The notes under the pieces: model-generated | Databases searched by the model: none | Seen by the model: only the letters and a program-made list of their open reading frames with translations | What the model was told of the DNA's origin: nothing | NCBI GenBank assembly: GCA_937923225.1 | Contig: CALAKR010000057.1 | Location: forward strand, 1-5,722 | From: an uncultured Aquabacterium sp. | Lineage (GTDB): Bacteria; Pseudomonadota; Gammaproteobacteria; Burkholderiales; Burkholderiaceae_C | Reading direction: 5' to 3' | Length of the DNA stretch: 5,722 nt | Position numbers and translations under genes: made by a program | In this document: positions 1 to 5,459 of the stretch, in pieces | Layout: each line of letters opens with the position of its first letter | Position numbering within the stretch: position 1 is the first letter of the stretch

Positions 1-663
1 ACCAGTGCCGCCGTGAAGGCTAGAGCCGACTGGATGGTGACCAGCTCCTGCGCGCTGGCCATCGTCAGCCACCTGAAAGAGCAAGGCGAGAAGGTGCTGT
101 GGGCCCCCGACCGCCACCTGGGCCGCTACATCCAGCAGCAGACCGGCGCCGACATGCTGATGTGGAACGGTGCCTGCATCGTGCACGATGAGTTCAAGGG
201 CCTGGAGCTGGACCTGCTCAAGGCGCAGCACCCTGGCGCCAAGGTGCTGGTGCACCCCGAGTCGCCCGAAAGCGTCGTCGCGCAGGCCGATGTGGTCGGC
301 TCCACCTCGCAACTGCTCAAGGCCGTGGTCGAGCTGGACGCGCCCGCCTTCATCGTGGCCACCGACAACGGCATCCTGCACCGCATGCGCCAGCTGGCGC
401 CCAACAAGCTGCTGATCGAGGCGCCCACCGCCGGCAACAGCGCCACCTGCAAGAGCTGCGCGCACTGCCCCTGGATGGCGATGAACGCGCTGCAGGGCGT
501 GCTGGCCTGCCTGGAGCAAGGTTCGGGCGAAATCCATGTCGATGAGCCCACCCGCATCAAGGCCCACGGCTGCATCGACCGCATGCTGGATTTCGTGGCC
601 CGCAACCCCTCGGCCATCACCAAGCCGGCACAGGGCTTCGTGCCCAACGTGGGCGCGGCCTGA
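1..663 (+). CDS. nadA: Quinolinate synthase NadA, C-terminal part (5' truncated by window edge)
   Basis: NadA condenses iminoaspartate with dihydroxyacetone phosphate to quinolinate, using a [4Fe-4S] cluster, in cytoplasmic de novo NAD synthesis. The frame is open from base 1, so the first visible residues ([11 protein letters not shown]) continue a gene that begins outside the window; the GTG at 13 lies inside a conserved block and is not a start. The visible 220 residues include [52 protein letters not shown] and [13 protein letters not shown]. Numbering from base 1, Cys59 and Cys156 match the second and third cluster ligands of E. coli NadA (Cys200 and Cys297, the same 97-residue spacing). 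The first ligand (Cys113) lies upstream of the window. Cys17 is not a ligand position in E. coli. The TGA stop is at 661-663, 45 bases before nadC. The C-terminal tail looks complete. Identification is secure. Confidence 0.97.
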   Translation, partial: TSAAVKARADWMVTSSCALAIVSHLKEQGEKVLWAPDRHLGRYIQQQTGADMLMWNGACIVHDEFKGLELDLLKAQHPGAKVLVHPESPESVVAQADVVGSTSQLLKAVVELDAPAFIVATDNGILHRMRQLAPNKLLIEAPTAGNSATCKSCAHCPWMAMNALQGVLACLEQGSGEIHVDEPTRIKAHGCIDRMLDFVARNPSAITKPAQGFVPNVGAA

Positions 664-708
664 TCCCGCCCTGGCCTGCTTTGTCGTTTTCCTGAATCGC
701 TGATCCCC

Positions 709-1614
709 ATGTTCGACCACAACGAAACGCTGGCCGAGGCCCGCGCCCGCAACATCCGTGACGCCCTGTTCGAAGACGTGGGCGTGTGCGACTGGACCGC
801 TGCGCTGGTCAAGCCCGGTCAGCGCGTCAAGGCCCGCCTGCTGGTGCGCGAAGAGGCCGTGCTGTGCGGCCGCGAGTGGTTCGAAGGCTGCCTGCGCGGC
901 CTGGACGAGCAGGCACAGATCAATTGGGCCTACAACGAGGGCGACCGCATGGCGCCCGACACCCAGGTCTGCGCCATCGAGGCCGATGCCCGCGCCCTGC
1001 TCACCGCCGAGCGCCCGGGCCTGAACTTCCTGCAGACCCTGTCGGCCGTGGCCACGCTCACGCGCCAGCACATGGACGCCATCGAGGGCGCCTCACCCAA
1101 CCCGCGCGGCTGCAGCGTGCTGGACACCCGCAAGACCCTGCCCGGCCTGCGCCTGGCCCAGAAGTACGCCGTGCGCGTGGGTGGCGGCGCCAACCAGCGC
1201 CTGGCCCTGTACGACGGCATCCTGATCAAGGAAAACCACATCGCCTCGGCCGGAAGCGTGACCGCCGCACTGCGCAACGCCCAGGCCCTGGTGGCCGAGC
1301 AGGCCACGCCCAAGGGCTACGACATCGGCATCCAGATCGAGGTGGAAACGCTCGATCAGTTGCGAGAGGCCCTGGGCGCTGGCGCAGTCAGCATCCTGCT
1401 GGACAACTTCACCACCGACCTGATGCGCCAGGCCGTGGCCATCAACCAGGAGCTCACGCAGGGTCAGGCCCTGCTGGAGGCCTCGGGCAGCGTCCAGCTG
1501 GACCAACTGCGCGGCATCGCCGCCACCGGCGTGGACCGCATCTCCATCGGCAAGCTGACCAAAGATGTGCGCGCGGTGGATTTCTCGCTGCGCGTGCTCG
1601 AACGCATCGCCTGA
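709..1614 (+). CDS. nadC: Nicotinate-nucleotide pyrophosphorylase (carboxylating), quinolinate phosphoribosyltransferase
   Basis: NadC converts quinolinate and PRPP to nicotinate mononucleotide, CO2 and pyrophosphate, the step directly after NadA. At 301 residues it has normal family length (E. coli about 297). The N-terminal domain carries FEDVGVCDWT (21-30) and REEAVLCG (47-54). The barrel domain has ERPGLNFLQTLS (101-112), DTRKT (139-143) with substrate-binding Arg141 and Lys142, GGGANQRLALYDG (158-170), LIKENH (172-177), IEVET (210-214), LLDNF (230-234), EASGS (257-261) and SIGKLT (279-284). The usual GGGxNHR is GGGANQR here, so the family His is Gln163. The ATG at 709 is chosen because FEDVG then falls at the usual distance; no Shine-Dalgarno sequence is visible before it. 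The 45-base gap after nadA and the shared strand suggest one nadA-nadC transcript. nadB is not in the window. Confidence 0.97.
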   Translation: MFDHNETLAEARARNIRDALFEDVGVCDWTAALVKPGQRVKARLLVREEAVLCGREWFEGCLRGLDEQAQINWAYNEGDRMAPDTQVCAIEADARALLTAERPGLNFLQTLSAVATLTRQHMDAIEGASPNPRGCSVLDTRKTLPGLRLAQKYAVRVGGGANQRLALYDGILIKENHIASAGSVTAALRNAQALVAEQATPKGYDIGIQIEVETLDQLREALGAGAVSILLDNFTTDLMRQAVAINQELTQGQALLEASGSVQLDQLRGIAATGVDRISIGKLTKDVRAVDFSLRVLERIA

Positions 1615-1620
1615 GGCCTG

Positions 1621-1650
1621 CGGGCATCCCCAAGCCAAGGGGCAGGCCCG
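1621..1650 (+). terminator. Candidate hairpin just after nadC
   Basis: Six bases after the nadC stop, CGGGC (1621-1625) can pair with GCCCG (1646-1650) and CCCC (1628-1631) with GGGG (1639-1642). This leaves a small 2x3 internal loop and a seven-base loop AAGCCAA. An alternative outer stem is GGCCTGC (1615-1621) with GCAGGCC (1642-1648). No T-run follows; the next bases are AAAACATCGG. It could end or attenuate the nadA-nadC transcript or protect its 3' end, but its position is the main support. Confidence 0.35.
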
Positions 1651-1723
1651 AAAACATCGGCCAAAACGGCATTCTTCACGGCAGCCGGCCCCTGCGCCTG
1701 GGCCACACTGCGGCGTACGCCTT

Positions 1724-1741
1724 GCGCGGCTTGCGCCGCGC
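1724..1741. repeat. Short GC-only inverted repeat in the nadC-comFB gap
   Basis: GCGCGGC (1724-1730) and GCCGCGC (1735-1741) form a perfect 7-bp stem around the tetraloop TTGC. A separate perfect 10-base palindrome, GGCGTACGCC, lies immediately upstream at 1712-1721. No T-run follows. The 1615-1806 gap between nadC and the next gene holds these elements and the hairpin at 1621-1650. I see no convincing promoter or small ORF in it. The structure may be a terminator for upstream transcription or a leader element of the next gene; the sequence does not decide. Confidence 0.4.
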
Positions 1742-1806
1742 CTGTGGCATATGTGTTCTCGCGACCTGCCCTGCTGTAACCGCCCTGTTGTTCCGCTGCC
1801 GACGCC

Positions 1807-2091
1807 ATGCCCGCCGACTTCCACACCCTGCGCAACTACTACGAGCGCCAGGTCATCGAATGCGTGACCGATCACTCCCCCAACTACCCCATGCTGACCG
1901 ACGAGCAGCACCCGGACGTGGCCTGCGTGGCGCTCAATCGCCTGCCGCCGCGCTACATCCGGCATGAGGTGGACCTGGCCTTCTACCTGACCGAGAAGGA
2001 ACGAATCGAGAACGAGCGTGTGGTGGACGAAGCCGTGCGCTACGCCTTCGAGTTCGTACAGGCCCGCTTTGCGATGCGGGCGCGCCGCTGA
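1807..2091 (+). CDS. Small ComFB-family protein (late competence development ComFB domain)
   Basis: This is a 94-residue soluble protein with no signal peptide or membrane segment. The core signature is at residues 37-50, DVACVALNRLPPRY, followed by IRHEVDLAFYL; the 'ALNRLPPRY' block is the hallmark I associate with the ComFB family (PF10719). An N-terminal helix carries YYERQVIE (11-18), and the C-terminal half (62-94) is charged and helical, ending in an Arg-rich tail. The ATG at 1807 is the only reasonable start, since an in-frame stop lies at 1777-1779; no Shine-Dalgarno sequence is visible. Bacillus ComFB is encoded in a competence operon, but its function there is unclear. Cyanobacterial ComFB-type proteins have been reported as cyclic-dinucleotide receptors. 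A similar sensing role here is inference only. It lies 192 bases after nadC on the same strand, and its stop is 13 bases from the convergent amiC stop. Confidence 0.82.
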   Translation: MPADFHTLRNYYERQVIECVTDHSPNYPMLTDEQHPDVACVALNRLPPRYIRHEVDLAFYLTEKERIENERVVDEAVRYAFEFVQARFAMRARR

Positions 2092-2133
2092 GCACCTAAC
2101 GCCCTCAAAGCGCCCGATTGCGCGCCAGCGGCG
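2083..2133. repeat. 8-bp inverted repeat spanning the convergent stops of the ComFB-family gene and amiC
   Basis: CGCCGCTG (2083-2090) is perfectly repeated in reverse complement as CAGCGGCG (2126-2133), with 35 bases between. The left arm overlaps the last codons and stop of the ComFB-family gene and the right arm lies in the last codons of amiC, so a fold would enclose both stop codons. It could serve both strands as a transcript-end structure. There is no T-run on either side, and 8-bp repeats are not rare at this GC content, so the functional reading is weak. Confidence 0.3.
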
Positions 2134-3604
2134 GGTTGCGTGCGAAGTAGCGCGCGATGCCCGTGGCCAGAGCATCGGCCAGCTCTTTCTGGTAGTTCTC
2201 GTCCTGCAGCTTGCGCTCTTCTTCCGGGTTCGAGATGAAACCGGTCTCAACCAGGATGGAGGGGATATCCGGCGCCTTGAGCACCGCGAACCCGGCCTGT
2301 TCCACCCGAGGCTTGTGCAGCTTGCCCACCTTGCCCAGGTGACCCAATACCGACTTGCCCAGTTTGAGGCTGTCTTTGATCTGCGCCGTGGTGGACATGT
2401 CCAGCATCGCGCGCATCACCTGCGCATCCTTCGACTTGACATTGACGCCACCCACCATGTCCGAGGCGTTTTCCTTGTTGGCGATCCAGCGTGCCGCCGC
2501 GCTGGTAGCGCCGCCCTCTGACAAGGCGAACACCGATGCCCCCCGCGCCTGCGGGTTCAGGAAGGCATCGGCGTGGATGGAGACGAACAGGTCCGCCTGC
2601 ACGCGCCGCGCCTTGCGCACCCGCTCATGCAGAGGCACGAAGTAATCGGCCTCGCGCGTGAGCATGGCGCGCATGCCGGGCTGGGCATTGATGCGCGCGC
2701 GCAGCTTCATCGCGATGGCCAGGGCCACGTGCTTCTCGTACAGACCGCTGGGGCCGATGGCGCCCGGGTCTTCGCCGCCATGGCCAGGGTCGAGCGCCAC
2801 GATCACCAGGCGCTGCGCGCCGTTGTTCGGGGTCTTGACGTCATCGTCCTCGGCAGGCGCGGCGGCCGACTTGGGCGGTGCGGCCTTGGCCACGGCCCGG
2901 TCGGAGGGCGCTTCGCCAGGCTTGCGGCGCAGGTCGGTGATGAAATCGCCCAGGGCATCGTTCATGGCCTCGGCCGCCTGGCGCGAGGCCGTACTGCTGC
3001 CATCGGCCGCAGCAGCCTCACCACCTGGGGCCGATGGCGATGAGGCGCCAGGAACTGCCGCCCCCGGTGACGAACCCGCGCCAGCTCCGCTGGGCGCCGA
3101 TGCCCCAGCAGCCACCTGCAATGCCGCCGCTGGGTCGGTTTCCTTCGTGGGGTACAGGTCGAACACCATGCGGTGCTGGTAGGCCGCCACGGGCGCCAAC
3201 CCGAACACCTGGGGCTTGACGCCCTGCTTGAGGTCCAGCACCAGGCGGACCACGTCCGGCTTGTTCTGGCCCACGCGCACATGGGCGATGAAGGGATCGT
3301 CCGGGCGCACCTTGCGCACCAGATCCTTCAGCTGGGCACTGAGCTCCAGCCCGGTGATGTCGATCACCAGGCGATCCGGGCTGGGCATCAGGAAGTGCTG
3401 GGCCTTCAGGGCCACGTCGGATTCCAGCGTGACGCGGGTGTAGTCCTTGGCGGGCCACACGCGCACGGCCACCACCTGGGCGCCCCAGGCCAACTGGGCC
3501 GGCCCCAGCAACAGCAGGAGCGAGCCGCGTGCGCCGGCCGCCAGCACGCCGCGGCGGCTGAGCTGCAGGCTGGGCGGGGCGGCAGGTTGTTTCTTCTGGC
3601 TCAT
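2105..3604 (-). CDS. amiC: N-acetylmuramoyl-L-alanine amidase, Tat-exported, AMIN + Amidase_3 (AmiC type)
   Basis: This periplasmic zinc amidase cleaves the bond between N-acetylmuramic acid and the stem peptide of peptidoglycan, typically to split septal wall between daughter cells. The 499-residue protein starts with a Tat-type signal: SRRGVLAAGA (16-25), a hydrophobic stretch and a likely cleavage site near residues 39-42. An AMIN domain covers about 44-150 and would direct it to the septal wall. An Ala/Gly/Pro/Ser-rich linker spans about 157-262. The Amidase_3 domain (about 265-490) has DPGHGG with His275, YEKH with Glu290, SIHAD with His344 and VETGF with Glu453, matching the zinc ligands and catalytic Glu. 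The segment 366-430 corresponds to the insertion that blocks the active site in enterobacterial AmiB/AmiC until a LytM activator such as EnvC or NlpD binds. The start overlaps the tsaE stop (ATGA) and has its own GAGGAG. By position it resembles E. coli amiB; by Tat signal, AmiC. Confidence 0.94.
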   Translation of the reverse strand: MSQKKQPAAPPSLQLSRRGVLAAGARGSLLLLLGPAQLAWGAQVVAVRVWPAKDYTRVTLESDVALKAQHFLMPSPDRLVIDITGLELSAQLKDLVRKVRPDDPFIAHVRVGQNKPDVVRLVLDLKQGVKPQVFGLAPVAAYQHRMVFDLYPTKETDPAAALQVAAGASAPSGAGAGSSPGAAVPGASSPSAPGGEAAAADGSSTASRQAAEAMNDALGDFITDLRRKPGEAPSDRAVAKAAPPKSAAAPAEDDDVKTPNNGAQRLVIVALDPGHGGEDPGAIGPSGLYEKHVALAIAMKLRARINAQPGMRAMLTREADYFVPLHERVRKARRVQADLFVSIHADAFLNPQARGASVFALSEGGATSAAARWIANKENASDMVGGVNVKSKDAQVMRAMLDMSTTAQIKDSLKLGKSVLGHLGKVGKLHKPRVEQAGFAVLKAPDIPSILVETGFISNPEEERKLQDENYQKELADALATGIARYFARNPPLARNRAL

Positions 3605-4188
3605 GCCTTGGTACTCCTCGACGTCACGCCTGCTGAGAGCAAGGCAGACAGGATGTCGTTCCCTTGCGTCGTGTGCGTGCGCAACACCACCTGCCGCGCG
3701 CCCTGGGCATCAGTGTCCAGGTCCATCAGCAGATCGGCCGCGGGCAGCAGGCCACCAGCCTTGTCCGGCCACTCCACCACCTTGAGGCCGGGGCCTGCGA
3801 AGATGTCTCGAAAGCCTGCGTCCTCCCACTCACGCGGATCGGCGAAGCGGTAAAAATCGAAATGCCACACCGGCAGGCCCTGCGGCTCATAGGGCTCGAC
3901 GACGGCATAGCTCGGGCTCTTGATGCGGCCTTCAACCCCCAAGGCACGCAGCAGATGCCGCGTGAACGTGGTCTTGCCGGCCCCCAAGGTGCCGCGCAAC
4001 TCGATCAGCACCGAGGCGCCTTGCTGCAACAGCGGCGTGAGCACGCGGGCCAGCTGCTGGGCGTCAAGGGCACAGTCGTCTTCGGTATGCCAGTACTGGC
4101 GCACACCGTCCTGGCTTGCGGCGTCACGGGCCTCAAGGCTCAAGGTTGGGTCGATGGTCGTCGGGCTTGCTACGATCGTCACATGCAT
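3601..4188 (-). CDS. tsaE: tRNA threonylcarbamoyladenosine biosynthesis protein TsaE (YjeE-family ATPase)
   Basis: TsaE is the ATPase partner of TsaB and TsaD in forming t6A at position 37 of ANN-decoding tRNAs in the cytoplasm. Counting from the ATG at 4188 (195 residues), Walker A GTLGAGKTT is at 66-74, SPSYAVVEPY at 91-100, HFDFYR at 109-114, DPREWEDAGFRD at 117-128 and EWPDKAGGLLP at 139-149. These follow the E. coli YjeE order. The family is usually about 150-170 residues, with Walker A near residue 35. A GTG at 4104 would give 167 residues with Walker A at 38 and a weak AGGA 4 bases upstream. It fits the family length better, so the ATG at 4188 is uncertain. The extension beyond 4188 (to 4296) lies inside queG and is unlikely. 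The gene is co-directional with amiC and overlaps it by ATGA at 3601-3604. Confidence 0.94.
   Translation of the reverse strand: MHVTIVASPTTIDPTLSLEARDAASQDGVRQYWHTEDDCALDAQQLARVLTPLLQQGASVLIELRGTLGAGKTTFTRHLLRALGVEGRIKSPSYAVVEPYEPQGLPVWHFDFYRFADPREWEDAGFRDIFAGPGLKVVEWPDKAGGLLPAADLLMDLDTDAQGARQVVLRTHTTQGNDILSALLSAGVTSRSTKA
3614..3619 (-). promoter_or_regulatory. Shine-Dalgarno sequence of amiC
   Basis: Read on the minus strand, GAGGAG lies 9 bases before the amiC ATG (3604) and inside the last codons of tsaE. It is the clearest ribosome binding site in the window and supports the ATG at 3604. Together with the ATGA overlap it suggests that amiC is translated both independently and by coupling to tsaE. 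Confidence 0.75.
4168..4176 (+). promoter_or_regulatory. Extended -10 promoter element for queG
   Basis: TGC followed by TACGAT (4171-4176) matches an extended -10 (TGn plus 4 of 6 bases of TATAAT). A weak -35-like TTGGGT lies at 4146-4151 with a long 19-base spacer. Transcription would begin around 4182-4184, on or next to the queG ATG at 4183. The message would then be leaderless, or have a leader of about 33 bases if translation starts at the ATG at 4216. It lies inside the 5' part of tsaE if the 4188 start is used. Confidence 0.45.
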
Positions 4189-5382
4189 TCGGCCCCACCC
4201 CCGTCCCCCGCCGCCATGGCCGGTCAACAGACCGACCAGGTCCAGCCCGAGCACCAGGGCTGGAGCGCGCAGGACGTGATGGCGCAACTGCGGCAAAAGG
4301 CCGCGATGTTGGGATTTTCTCAGATTGGCGTAGCCGACGTGGACTTGTCAAGTGCTGAGCCGGCTTTCATGGACTGGTTGTCTCGTGGCTTCCACGGTGA
4401 GATGCACTACATGGCCAGCCACGGGCTCAAGCGCGCCCGCCCGGCCGAACTGGTGCCTGGCACCGTGCGCGTGATCACCGCGCGCATGAACTACCTGCCC
4501 GCCAACGTGCCACCGGGCTGGCAAGGCATCGAATGGGAACGCATGGCGCGGCCCGAAGCCGCCACCGTGTCCATGTACGCCCGCGGTCGGGACTATCACA
4601 AGGTGCTGCGCGCCCGCCTGCAGAAGCTGGCCGACGAACTCGCGCTGATCATCGGCCCCTTCGGGCACCGCGTGTTCACCGATTCGGCCCCGGTGATGGA
4701 GGTGGAACTGGCCAGCCGCAGCGGCCTGGGCTGGCGGGGCAAGCACACGCTGCTGCTGTCACGCGAGGCAGGCTCCACCTTCTTTCTGGGCGAAATCTTC
4801 GTGGACGTGGCCTTGCCGCTGACCGAGCCCGAGACCGCGCACTGCGGCGCCTGCACCGCCTGCATCGACATCTGCCCCACACAAGCCATCGTCGGTGAGA
4901 AGCTGGTGGATGCGCGGCGCTGCATCTCCTATCTCACCATCGAACACGGCGGGCCGATCCCGGAGGCGCTGCGCCCGCAGATGGGCAACCGCATCTATGG
5001 CTGCGATGACTGCCAGCTGGCCTGCCCCTGGAACAAGTTCGCGCAACGCGCCAGCGTGCCCGACTTCGATGTACGCCCAGCGCTGGACGGCCCGAGCCTG
5101 CTGGATTTGTGGGCCTGGGACGAGGCGCGCTTCCTGCGCCTGACCGAAGGCAGCCCGATACGGCGCATCGGCTTCGCGCGCTGGCAGCGCAACATCGCCG
5201 TGGCCATGGGCAACGCCTTGCAGGCCTTGTCAGGCGGCAACACGACACCTGACGCACAGGCGCAAGCCCGACGCATCCAGGGGGCTTTGCAGGCCTGGCT
5301 GCAGGCACCGCCGGCCGGCACGGATGTCGACCTGGTCGGCGAGCACGTGCGCTGGGCGCTGTCACGCATGGCGCCTGCGTAA
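4183..5382 (+). CDS. queG: Epoxyqueuosine reductase QueG
   Basis: QueG is the cobalamin-dependent iron-sulfur enzyme that reduces epoxyqueuosine to queuosine at tRNA wobble position 34, the last step of Q synthesis. The 399-residue product carries GFSQIGVADVDL (44-55), GFHGEMHYMA (69-78), RARPAELVPGTVRVI (84-98), YARGRDYHK (132-140), FTDSAPVMEVELA (165-177) with the family catalytic Asp at 168, and GWRGKHTLLLS (183-193). Two [4Fe-4S] sites follow: C221, C224, C227 with C231, and C247, C274, C277 with C281. The short C-terminal region has SPIRRIGFARWQRNIAVAMGN and no long HEAT-repeat extension, as in proteobacterial forms. The ATG at 4183 follows the -10 element closely; ATGs at 4216 and 4279 are alternatives, and no Shine-Dalgarno sequence precedes any of them. 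The first 25 residues are Pro/Gln-rich and not conserved. The frame stays open far upstream, but that part is antisense to tsaE. Confidence 0.96.
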   Translation: MHSAPPPSPAAMAGQQTDQVQPEHQGWSAQDVMAQLRQKAAMLGFSQIGVADVDLSSAEPAFMDWLSRGFHGEMHYMASHGLKRARPAELVPGTVRVITARMNYLPANVPPGWQGIEWERMARPEAATVSMYARGRDYHKVLRARLQKLADELALIIGPFGHRVFTDSAPVMEVELASRSGLGWRGKHTLLLSREAGSTFFLGEIFVDVALPLTEPETAHCGACTACIDICPTQAIVGEKLVDARRCISYLTIEHGGPIPEALRPQMGNRIYGCDDCQLACPWNKFAQRASVPDFDVRPALDGPSLLDLWAWDEARFLRLTEGSPIRRIGFARWQRNIAVAMGNALQALSGGNTTPDAQAQARRIQGALQAWLQAPPAGTDVDLVGEHVRWALSRMAPA

Positions 5383-5424
5383 GGGTCGCATAAGGGGCGC
5401 AGAAGGCCTGCATGACCATCGAAT

Positions 5425-5450
5425 GAGCGCGGGCATGCGTGCCCGCCCTC
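5425..5450. terminator. Hairpin between convergent queG and oxidoreductase gene
   Basis: GCGGGCA (5429-5435) pairs perfectly with TGCCCGC (5440-5446) around a TGCG tetraloop. After one C-C mismatch the stem continues with GAG (5425-5427) and CTC (5448-5450). It lies 42 bases after the queG stop and 9 bases beyond the stop of the minus-strand gene, where a two-way terminator is expected. Neither strand has a T-run after the stem, which weakens the call for a classical intrinsic terminator. Apart from this hairpin I see nothing notable in the 5383-5459 gap. Confidence 0.55.
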
Positions 5451-5459
5451 ACCACGCGA

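Noticed and set aside
49..51. Cys codon in TSSCALAIV of NadA as an iron-sulfur ligand
   Set aside because: E. coli NadA has a non-Cys residue at the matching position; its first ligand (Cys113) lies upstream of this window, and spacing identifies only the other two here.
1722..1753. Possible promoter for the ComFB-family gene (TTGCGC at 1722-1727 with CATATG at 1748-1753)
   Set aside because: The spacer is 20 bases, the -10 matches only three of six bases, and the -35 lies inside a GC hairpin.
786..1967. Plus-strand open frame (393 codons) overlapping nadC and the ComFB-family gene
   Set aside because: It is an out-of-frame Arg/Pro/Gly/Ala-rich translation of nadC with no recognisable motif; it is a shadow of high GC content.
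1093..2250. Long minus-strand open frame (385 codons) across nadC, the gap and the ComFB-family gene
   Set aside because: It is antisense to two recognised genes, runs through the intergenic hairpins and has low-complexity His/Gly/Val-rich sequence typical of the reverse of GC-rich coding DNA.
3173..3853. Plus-strand open frame (226 codons) antisense to amiC and tsaE
   Set aside because: It has no family motif, and both underlying minus-strand genes are unmistakable.
3664..4182. Upstream extension of the queG frame, giving a 572-residue protein
   Set aside because: The extension is antisense to tsaE, shows no queG homology, and the QueG family begins close to the residues encoded from about 4183-4280.
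4224..4229. Minus-strand TTGACC as a -35 box for tsaE
   Set aside because: It matches five of six consensus bases, but the region 17 bases downstream is G-rich with no -10-like sequence.
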